From Oreohelix idahoensis (taxonomy: Eukaryota; Mollusca; Gastropoda; Stylommatophora; Oreohelicidae): 64,000 nt of DNA. The stretch lies in the NCBI GenBank assembly GCA_024509875.1, contig JAMPIV010006383.1, positions 227,001-291,000 on the forward strand. Direction: 5' to 3'. Position numbers and translations under genes: made by a program. Of the stretch, positions 56,110 to 64,000 are shown piece after piece; positions within the stretch are counted from its first letter, which is position 1, and each line of letters starts with the position of its first letter. The notes under the pieces were generated by a model, which worked only from the letters and a program-made list of their open reading frames with translations, had not been told where the DNA came from and made no database searches.

Positions 56110-58002
56110 TGTGCAAATGACTACTGGCTCCAGCTCAGTGAGAGCAACCAGATCGCAGCGCAAACAGGCAGCATTAGACAAATGTATGACGGTATAAAGA
56201 AAGCACTTACACCCCATAAAAGTAAGACGGCACCGCTAAAAACCATCAGCGGAGAGAAGCTAACCGATAAGGGTAAGCAGATAGAGAGGTGGGTCGAGCA
56301 CTACTCTGAGCTTTACGCTAGAGACAATACCGTTACGCCTGCAGCCCTTGATGGTGTCAACAGTCTGCCAACTATGGAGGAGCTGGATGCCGAACCAACA
56401 TTAGAGGAACTCAGCAAGGCCATTGATAGCTTGGCCTCTGGCAAAGCACCAGGCAGTGATGGGATTCCTCCTGATTTAATCAAATGCTGTAAGAGCACGC
56501 TATTACATCCCCTGCATAGGATGCTGTGCCAGTGCTGGGAAGAGACAACTATTCCTCAAGACATGCGAGATGCCAAGATTGTAACACTGTATAAAAATAA
56601 AGGAGACAGAAGTGATTGCAATAACTACAGAGGCATCTCTCTTCTTAGTATTGTTGGTAAGGTTTTTGCCAAAGTCATCTTAATGCGACTACACAAGATA
56701 GCTGAGCGCATATATCCAGAGTCACAGTGTGGATTCCGAGCTGGCAGATCAACAACAGACATGATCTTCTCTCTCCGCCAGCTTCAGGAAAAATCAAGAG
56801 AGCAGAAAAGACCATTATATATCGCCTTTATAGACCTCACAAAAGCATTCGACCTGGTTAGTAGGGATGGACTCTTTAAAATCCTCCTGAAAATAGGCTG
56901 CCCTTCTAAAATGCTGGAAATGATAAAGTCATTCCATGACGGCATGAAGGGAACAGTCCAATATGCTGGAAGCACGTCACAGTCCTTTGATATACGAAGT
57001 GGCGTTAAACAAGGCTGTGTTCTGGCTCCGACCCTCTTCGGAATCTTCTTTGCCTTACTCTTGAAACATGCATTCAGAGATGCAACTGAAGGAATATGCC
57101 TTCACACTAAGTCAGATGGCCGTCTGTTTAATCTTTCAAGGCTAAAGGCAAAAACAAAAATCAGAAGGGTCACTATAAGAGACTTGTTGTTCGCTGATGA
57201 TGCTGCAGTCGTCACTCAAAGCCAACAGGAGCTTCAGAGCTTGATGAATCGCTTCACTAAAGCATGCAAGGACTTTGGCCTCACAATAAGTCTAAAGAAA
57301 ACGAATGTGCTGAGTCAGGATGTGGGTGCTGCACCAGTTATCACTATCGATAACTATGAATTGGCAGTGGTGCACCACTTCACATACCTAGGGTCTACCA
57401 TCAATGACAAACTCTCACTGGATACAGAAATCGACAGCCGCATTGGCAAAGCTGCAGCTACCTTTGCCCGCCTCACATCGCGTGTTTGGGGAAACTCTAA
57501 ACTCACAATGAAGACCAAAGCTGCGGTATATAATGCCTGCGTCACCAGCACACTCCTATATGGCAGCGAGACCTGGACGACCTATGCTAAGCAAGAAAGA
57601 AGGCTCAATACCTTCCATTTGCGGTGTCTACGCCGCATCCTCGGCATCTCGTGGAAAGATAAAGTGACAAATGTCGAGGTGTTGTCACGTGCTGGCCTTC
57701 AAAGTATGTATACGCTTCTTAGACAGCGCAGACTTCGCTGGCTTGGCCATGTTCGCCGCATGGATGATGGTCGCATCCCAAAAGATATCTTCTACGGACA
57801 ATTAGCAGACGGCAAGAGAACAGTTGGGCGACCACAGCTGAGGTTCAAAGATGTGTGCAAGAGAGATATGAGGGCACTGGACATGGATCCAGCAACATGG
57901 GAGGATAAAGCTGCCGATCGCACTAAGTGGCGATGCTATTTACGGCGCCACCTCAGATTGGGCGAAGAGAGGCTCACACAAGAAGCAGAGGTGAGGAGAT
58001 AA
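56110..58002 (+). CDS. LINE reverse transcriptase, open frame of 630 codons
   Basis: The frame is open from the deletion point (CANDYWLQLSESN) to a stop at 58002. An ATG occurs at 56182. RT motifs in order: GKAPGSDGIPPDLIK, AKIVTLYKNKGDRSDCNNYR, GISLLSIVGKVFAK, QCGFRAGRSTTDMIF, YIAFIDLTKAFDLV (first catalytic Asp), GVKQGCVLAPTLF, LLFADDAAVV (the FADD catalytic pair), LKKTNVLSQ, YLGSTIND. The C-terminal domain has LLYGSETW, LRCLRRILGISWKDKV, RLRWLGHVRRMDDGRIPK and TVGRPQLRFKDVC. All RT residues I can check are intact, so the copy is a recent arrival that was damaged only upstream. Without its endonuclease end it could not move by itself. Confidence 0.92.
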   Translation, partial: CANDYWLQLSESNQIAAQTGSIRQMYDGIKKALTPHKSKTAPLKTISGEKLTDKGKQIERWVEHYSELYARDNTVTPAALDGVNSLPTMEELDAEPTLEELSKAIDSLASGKAPGSDGIPPDLIKCCKSTLLHPLHRMLCQCWEETTIPQDMRDAKIVTLYKNKGDRSDCNNYRGISLLSIVGKVFAKVILMRLHKIAERIYPESQCGFRAGRSTTDMIFSLRQLQEKSREQKRPLYIAFIDLTKAFDLVSRDGLFKILLKIGCPSKMLEMIKSFHDGMKGTVQYAGSTSQSFDIRSGVKQGCVLAPTLFGIFFALLLKHAFRDATEGICLHTKSDGRLFNLSRLKAKTKIRRVTIRDLLFADDAAVVTQSQQELQSLMNRFTKACKDFGLTISLKKTNVLSQDVGAAPVITIDNYELAVVHHFTYLGSTINDKLSLDTEIDSRIGKAAATFARLTSRVWGNSKLTMKTKAAVYNACVTSTLLYGSETWTTYAKQERRLNTFHLRCLRRILGISWKDKVTNVEVLSRAGLQSMYTLLRQRRLRWLGHVRRMDDGRIPKDIFYGQLADGKRTVGRPQLRFKDVCKRDMRALDMDPATWEDKAADRTKWRCYLRRHLRLGEERLTQEAEVRR

Positions 58003-58239
58003 CGTCGAAAGGAGCACCAGGAAAATAAGCAGCTGAGGGCTGTCACCTCAGGGGCGCATTCCCATAGTCAGTTATGACTGAAGGGGCTATTATTATTATT
58101 ATTATTTCCACAGAAAAAGGACGTAAATCGCGTTCGCGCATTATAAACTTACTTTAATTTTACTTACTTTTCCGTTTCACGGATGCCGTGAAGCGAAGTG
58201 AGGAAGTAAAGTTTGCGCACTGTATTGTATTATAGAAAC

Positions 58240-58641
58240 AAGTACAGTGAACAAGCACATTGGAAGAAAGAATTGAAGCTGTCGAGATATGGATATATAA
58301 GAAGAATGGGGCGCGTCTCATGGAAAGAGAAGACAACAAACAGAGGTCCTAACAAACCTAGGTTTGAAAAGAGACTTATTTAAGGATATCAAAATAGACA
58401 GCTAAAATATTTTTGCCATATAAAAAGATATTACACTTTGCAGAAGACCATAACAGAATGAAGAGTTGAAGGCAAACGTACATGGGGAAGACAGCGCTAT
58501 AAGTGGGCAGATAACATCAAAATAAGGACAGGAAAGAGTTTATCAGAGTGCACCATCAATACATGAGACAGACAATGTTAGAATCCAATGCAGCCGACCT
58601 TCGTTGCGGAGATGGCAGCTGATGATGATGATGATGATGAT
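58240..58641 (+). mobile_element. LINE 3' end with GAT-repeat tail
   Basis: It begins NKHLEERIEAVEIWIY-like (ACAAGCACATTGGAAGAAAG) and continues through LTNLGLKRDL to a 3' end GGAGATGGCAGCTGATGATG with six GAT units. It matches the minus-strand relic at 15075-15480. Stops are present. Confidence 0.75.
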
Positions 58642-58654
58642 TGTATTATAGAGG

Positions 58655-58735
58655 GTTCCGATCGACAAGGTGGTTAGAGCACTTGTCTCTAGCGGCAAAG
58701 GTGCAGGGTTTGATTTACGTTTTTTTCACGCTCCG
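58655..58735 (+). mobile_element. SINE family 3 head fragment
   Basis: ACAAGGTGGTTAGAGCACTT (box A), CTCTAGCGGCAAAGGTGCAG and GGTTTGATTTAC (weak box B), as in the copy at 19990. The body is lost. Confidence 0.65.
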
Positions 58736-59746
58736 GTCACAGTTTATTTTCTTTTGTCATCAATGCTTTTATGTCGATCAACGTAATCACAATTGCAAAA
58801 GCTATTGCCGACCTCTCGAAAGTTATTGGGGGAGATGTGTATATCACGTATGGGAAGTAATTTAAGTATAGCGAATACGGGTTATCTGATAGCGCTACAA
58901 CAAACGCCCATACGAGGTTTTCAATGCAATTTAAGTTTCCTGTATTAGTACGCTGTTTTTCAAAATAACTGTTTGTTTAGTGTTAATTTTAACAACGGTA
59001 CTGATGGTTGCCATTAAAGTCGGAACCCGCTAAGGAGTGTGTAATCAATCAGCCCTGAAAATGGATGGCGCTAGAGCGTCGGAACTAGTGCCCTAGATTT
59101 CTATAGAGAATTACGCCAACTAAAATTTGGCCGCCATTTTCGGCGGTACCCGTATTGCAGGAAAATGGACCCAATCGCGAGTTTCAGAGTCAATTTGCAT
59201 TTTCGTTTAGGTTAGCTAATAATTTGACATAAAATTTGATGCAAATACAGTAGCACATATTTGGACTATTATTTGTATTTCAACTAACAAAACAAAAAGA
59301 AGAAAACTAGTTTACTTACCAGTTTATTGAAAAGAATCAGTAGCGTGGAATTTTAACACATACTCCATTGAATTTTATATTCCGTTAGAATTCCTCTATT
59401 TAGCAACAAATATGCCGTTAGAGTTGCAACACTTAGCAAAACATACTCCCTTCGAATTAAACTATTTACCTAGTTTGACAAGTGGAAACTGGTGAATGAC
59501 TGTTGTAGACACTGACAGTTTTACTACATCCAGATAATCACATCAGTTTATCTTCTTTCTTTTTCTTTTTTCCCATCACGCCTATTGGCGTCTTTAGGGC
59601 AACGGCAAATCAATCCATCTGCTGTTGTTTCCGTAATCGAAGTGACATCAGTTTATGTTTTCATTAAAAATGCGACTATGTACAGATAGTTTTAACAAAA
59701 TCTAATTACATATTTTGAACCGGAGATTTTATTATAGTTTTACTAT
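58736..59746. other. non-coding
   Basis: No recognised feature. Short CGGCATTT-type repeats are absent; AT-rich unique sequence. Confidence 0.4.
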
Positions 59747-59747
59747 A

Positions 59748-59831
<84 letters not shown>
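59747..59831. repeat. TA dinucleotide microsatellite
   Basis: About 85 bp of TA, followed by about 220 bp of very AT-rich TATA/TTAT sequence up to the Tigger element. Confidence 0.96.
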
Positions 59832-59836
<5 letters not shown>

Positions 59837-60053
59837 TATTTTTATATAATAATAATAATATTATATAATTTATTATATAATTTTGTTATCACGTTAATAA
59901 ATTAATAAATATTAATAAAATATTACAAATATAAGATTTTATTATATTATATAATTTTTATTATATAATTTTGATATTTTATATATGATAATTATACAAT
60001 TATACAACTTATATTATATAATTTAAAATTATATAAATTATATAAAAAATATA

Positions 60054-62405
60054 CAGTAGAACTCCATTTATCCGAACCCCAATTATCCGAACATCCAATT
60101 ATCCGAACACTTTTTCGAGAAAAAAAAATTAGGTGCCACCAGTCATGTTAGACTATATTTTTGAATCTTTTGATGCTGCAAGCTTCAAATGTGTGCGAAC
60201 AATTTGTAGAGGATGGAATGGGCTAATGGTCGGTCGCTTACGTACAGGAAGTCAGTTAGATCATAAAGTCAGTTAATATCTGGTTTACCAATCTAGTGTA
60301 CGTGTGCGTTCTAGGCAGTACACTGGCTAAACAGACAGTTCAACTTAAAATAATTGTGTCTGCTACTACAGCAGAATAATTTTGGTGTGCAAGTATTTCT
60401 CTGTGCGATATGGCATCTTCCAGAAGGCCTAAAACATATAAAAGGAATCGCAATGTTGGTCAATTGAAACGAAAACAGAAATTATCAAGAGACTAGGAAA
60501 AGGTGAAACTGTGTCTTCACTTGCGAGGATTTTCAATGTTGGGAAAGCTACCGTCTCTGACATCAAAAGTAACAAGGATAAAATTATGAGTTTTGCATCG
60601 AAATTGGATAGTGAAAATGGGTCAAAGAAACGTAAACCATGAGAAATGCGAAAGATTTGAAATTGGAAGAGGCTTTGTATATATGGTTTGTGCAAAGAAG
60701 AAGCAAAGGGGAAACTATCTCTGGTCTCTATTGTGTGAAAATGCACTTTAGTTCAACAATCAACTTGACTGTCCTCCTGACTTTAAGGCTAGCCAGGGAT
60801 GATGGTTAAGAAACTTTAAATCTCGTCATGGCATACGAGAATTGGAGATTCAAGGGGAATCTTTATCTAGCGATGCAACTGCCGCTAAAAATTTTAAAGA
60901 AACATTCTTGGCTTTTTTGGAAGAAGAAGGTTATTCACTCGATGATGTGTATAATGCCGATGAGACTGGCTTATACTGGAAATCATTGCCTCAAAAATCA
61001 CTTGCATCTCAGCGCGAAGCAGCTTCCCCTGTGTTTAAAAAGTGCAAAGAGAGAGTAACAATTGTGGTAGCCGCGAATGCCAGTGGAAGTCATCGTTTAC
61101 CGGTGCTAATGATCGGTAAAGCCAAAAAAACCACGTTGTTTAAAGAATGTGACATGTCTCCCATTGTGCTACAAAGCACAGAAGAGTGCTTGGATGAATA
61201 GTGAAATATTTCTTGATTGGTATACAAATCAGTTCATCCCAAATGTGAAGAGGTTAAGAGAACAAGAAAAGAAAACTGGAAAAGTAATTTTTCTACTGGA
61301 CAATGCACCATCTCATCCAGAGACGGATACATTGAATGCAGTTGATGCACATTTTAAAGTAATTTTTCTGCCTCCCAATGTAACAGCACTGATTCAACCA
61401 ATGGATCAGGGTGTTATAGCAAAGCTTAAAAAGATGTACAAGAAGGAAGTCATGCGTCGTTTATTGTTGGCTGAAGATGAAGAAAGTGTGGTGGCGTTTT
61501 CCAAAAAGCTTAATCTCAAAGACTGCTGCTATATGTTAGCTGATGCTTGGACTACCCTGTCACAAGATAATCTCAACAAGGCTTGGAATAGATTGCTTGG
61601 GAAAAAAAGGAGGAAATGAAACTACTGTAGTGGACACAAATGATGATTATATAAATGAAGTTGTGGAACTGTCTCAAGCAATGCCCGGATTTTCGGCCTG
61701 TGACAAAGATGATGCACACATGTGGCTAGAAGATGATAATGATTCTGGTTTTCAGTTTTTGAATGACGAAGAAATTTTGTCTTTTGTGCAAGAAGAAAAC
61801 CAAATACATGTAGTGACCGATGATGAAGACACCTCAGAAGTACATGATGTACTTGTAGATTATGAAGAAAACCCAAAACGTCGACCAAGTCCTGAAGAGG
61901 CCTTTATAGCACTAGAAACAGCGATGGCTTGGTATGAGCGAGACGATGACAGCTGTGCTACACAGCTTCTGCTGTTGAAGAGAATGCGGGACTTAGCAGC
62001 CAAAAGGAGACTATCCAGTTTGGTGCAAAAGAGGATTCCTCATTATTTTAAATAGTGGGCTACATCTGTACAAGTACATATATACGTAAGTTGCGCCTGG
62101 TTTTGAATCGTTTGTAATGTTATTTTGAAAACATTTCTCTTTCTTAAAAAAAATAATTAATACAAGTAGTACATGCACTGCAGTGTAATGAAAGATTTTG
62201 GTGATACAGTGATCTAATACAGTGTGGGTATTATTATTACAGTACAAGTAAATATGTTTTATAGTGTAATTTCCTTGTGATGGTTAATTATTTTTAGAAA
62301 TATGTGTACATGTAACTCGATACATTATGTAATCCAATTATCCGAACATTTGATTATCCGAACGATGCTCGGTCCCATGGGGTTCGGATAAATGGAGTTC
62401 TACTG
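60054..62405 (+). mobile_element. pogo/Tigger-type DNA transposon with TIRs
   Basis: The left end CAGTAGAACTCCATTTATCC (60054) is mirrored by the right end GGATAAATGGAGTTCTACTG (to 62405). TA flanks both sides (60052-60053 and 62406-62407). Near both ends the motif ATTATCCGAACA is repeated, probably as sub-terminal transposase sites. Length 2352 bp with one transposase gene. It sits in TA-rich DNA. Confidence 0.94.
60410..62055 (+). pseudogene. pogo/Tigger transposase with frameshifts
   Basis: From the ATG at 60410 the N-terminus (MASSRRPKTYKRN) leads into a CENP-B-type helix-turn-helix (EIIKRLGKGETVSSLARIFN, then GKATVSDIKSNKDKI) after a frameshift. It continues with a second DNA-binding part (LYIWFVQRRSKGETISG..), then GWLRNFKSRHGIRELEIQGE. 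The DDE core: VYNADETGLYWK (first D), FLLDNAPSHPETD (second D) and ALIQPMDQGVIAKL (third D). The frames at 60842-61201, 61149-61619 and 61543-62055 overlap, so at least two single-base shifts break the core. The final acidic tail ends RIPHYFK. All three catalytic residues are readable. Confidence 0.92.
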
Positions 62406-62439
62406 TATATAATATATAAATTTACATGTCCATGTCTCG

Positions 62440-62440
62440 C

Positions 62441-62529
<89 letters not shown>

Positions 62530-62584
62530 CATATATATATACATTACATATACATATACATATACATATTTTACATATACATAC

Positions 62585-62665
<81 letters not shown>

Positions 62666-62710
62666 TACATACACACATATACACATATACACATATACAC
62701 ATACACACAT

Positions 62711-62765
<55 letters not shown>

Positions 62766-62766
62766 C

Positions 62767-62799
<33 letters not shown>

Positions 62800-62805
62800 C
62801 ATACA

Positions 62806-62898
<93 letters not shown>
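62440..62898. repeat. TA and CATA/CACATA microsatellite
   Basis: About 460 bp of TA with interspersed ACATAT and ACACAT units; frames of Y/I repeats on both strands are artefacts. Just before it, 62424-62446 (ATGTCCATGTCTCGCTGCC) is the reverse complement of the LLYGSETWT coding block of the LINE at 57560, a tiny LINE fragment. Confidence 0.95.
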
Positions 62899-62901
<3 letters not shown>

Positions 62902-62977
62902 ACTAAGGAGGGTTGGGCATGGGACCGGTTACCCCATCCTGTAAAAAAAATTTAAACCACAAAAAACTTCAACAAAT

Positions 62978-64000
62978 ATGGACAAGTCAAATAAAGAAAA
63001 TAAAACACAGCCATCCAAGACAGGGGAAGGTCCTCTCGCGGGGAGGCGTATGATGCAACACAGAGAAAGCCGAAAGGAGTCTGTGTTGCTGACTAACCTT
63101 CTTTCTTCTAGGAGAACTTCTAGATTTGGCACCTGGAATGTTCGGACATTGAACGAACAAGGGAAAGTGGCACAAGTAGCAGCAGAAATGAGGGAATACA
63201 AAATCGAGGTTCTGGGAATGTGTGAAACAAAGTGGAAGGGGGTAGACAGGAAGAAACTCATCACAGGTGAATTGGTGCTGTCCTCAGGACACGAAGACGA
63301 AAGTTCACACCACAGTGAAGGGGTAGCTCTTATGTTATCTAAAGAAGCACAGAAAGCACTCATTGAATGGGAAGCTGTGGGACCCAGAATAATTACAGCT
63401 ATTTTCAAAACAGCTAAAAAGAAAATTCATGTCAATGTCATCCAATGTTATGCACCAACTAATGACAAAGAAGAGTCTGTGAAAGAAGCATTTTATACTA
63501 AACTACAGGAAATTATGGATAAAGTAAAAAGAAGAGACATCACAATTTTGATGGGTGACATGAATGCAAAGATAGGTACAGTCAATACTGGATTTGAAGA
63601 AGTCATGGGAAAACATGGGCTAGGAGTAATGAATGAAAATGGAGAACTATTCGCAAACTTCTGTGCTTCAAATCAACTGGCTATAGGAGGAAGCATGTTT
63701 CCACATAAGAGAATACACAAGGCAACATGGATATCACCAGACCATAGAACAGAAAATCAGATCGATCATATATGCATAAAGAAGAAATTTAGATCATCAT
63801 TGCAGGATGTAAAGGTATATAGAGGAGCAGATGTGGCATCAGATCACCATCTTCTGATAGCCAAAGTAAAAATGAAACTCAAGAGATATGCAACAATGCA
63901 AAATTATAGACAACAGTTTAATGTAGGACAGCTAAGAAATCAAGAAACAAGAGACAAATTTGCGGTCACAGTATCCAACAAATTCCAAGTGCTCCAACAG
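62978..64000 (+). CDS. RTE-like LINE ORF2, N-terminal endonuclease, open at right edge
   Basis: ATG at 62978, then 341 codons without a stop to the end of the window. A short basic N-terminus (about 45 residues) is followed by the endonuclease: FGTWNVRTLNEQGK (Asn), VLGMCETKWKG (Glu), NVIQCYAPTNDKEE, ITILMGDMNAKIG (Asp/Asn), ATWISPDHRTENQIDHICI and GADVASDHHLLIAKV (Asp-His). All catalytic residues of an APE-type endonuclease appear present. The segment after it (NYRQQFNVGQLRNQETRDKF) is the linker leading to RT. Motif spelling is closest to RTE/BovB elements. The element probably starts near 62899, directly after the microsatellite. This is the least damaged LINE reading frame in the window. 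Confidence 0.92.
   Translation, partial: MDKSNKENKTQPSKTGEGPLAGRRMMQHRESRKESVLLTNLLSSRRTSRFGTWNVRTLNEQGKVAQVAAEMREYKIEVLGMCETKWKGVDRKKLITGELVLSSGHEDESSHHSEGVALMLSKEAQKALIEWEAVGPRIITAIFKTAKKKIHVNVIQCYAPTNDKEESVKEAFYTKLQEIMDKVKRRDITILMGDMNAKIGTVNTGFEEVMGKHGLGVMNENGELFANFCASNQLAIGGSMFPHKRIHKATWISPDHRTENQIDHICIKKKFRSSLQDVKVYRGADVASDHHLLIAKVKMKLKRYATMQNYRQQFNVGQLRNQETRDKFAVTVSNKFQVLQQ

Larger units (their letters stand above)
55325..58107 (+). mobile_element. APE-type LINE, near full length, internal deletion, ATT tail
   Basis: A non-LTR retrotransposon with an N-terminal endonuclease, RT and a C-terminal domain. It ends in a 3' UTR and an ATT-repeat tail (58086-58107). Copies of the same family are at 47900-50830 and 53975-54410. 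The clade cannot be fixed by eye; the layout is a single APE-RT ORF. Confidence 0.9.

Noticed and set aside
62354..62944. Y/I-rich proteins on both strands
   Set aside because: Direct translation of TA/CATA microsatellite.

Overview
The window looks like repeat-rich nuclear DNA of an invertebrate animal. It is AT-rich, carries tRNA-derived SINEs, APE-type LINEs, Tc1/mariner and pogo/Tigger DNA transposons and Ty3/gypsy-type LTR elements, and shows no operons or bacterial-style genes. A mollusc (perhaps a gastropod) would fit the mix, but nothing here proves it. Almost every recognisable coding stretch belongs to a mobile element. The one possible host gene is a coiled-coil reading frame running off the left edge on the minus strand (2-598), and even this could be a retroelement gag.

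Left third (1-25 kb): the coiled-coil frame, a 66-bp minisatellite (1852-2268), a long gene-poor stretch (about 6.8-13.4 kb), and a patchwork of 3'-truncated LINE tails and at least three SINE-like families. A mariner element with TA duplications lies at 18080-19255, possibly inside a larger repeat with inverted ends. A nearly perfect 164-bp inverted repeat (20411-20941) follows, then long TA runs.

Middle (25-43 kb): two nested LTR retrotransposons. Element B (minus strand, 25072-43004) sits in a GAAT-type microsatellite with a 5-bp target duplication. Element A (plus strand, 32989-42390, LTRs of about 2.7 kb) sits inside the 5' LTR of B. In B the integrase C-terminal domain lies upstream of reverse transcriptase and RNase H, the inverse of the usual Ty3/gypsy order and the order reported for Gmr1-like elements. 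A has an intact 1033-codon Gag-protease-integrase frame that stops before any RT, yet its LTRs are almost identical. B has RT/RNase H but has lost the integrase catalytic core. Element A therefore looks like a recently moved element that would need RT supplied in trans.

Right third (43-64 kb): a 37-bp minisatellite of about 27 units that seems to have grown out of a LINE 3' end (44025-45031); a complete but decayed CACTA/Mirage/Chapaev-like DNA transposon (45264-47442); two copies of one LINE family (47.9-50.8 kb, decayed and split by a SINE; 55.3-58.1 kb, RT frame intact but endonuclease end deleted); a pogo/Tigger element with terminal repeats and TA duplication (60054-62405); a long TA/CATA microsatellite; and the intact 5' part of an RTE-like LINE whose frame is still open at the right edge.

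All family assignments come from reading motifs by eye; no database search was possible. LTR divergence figures are rough counts by eye.
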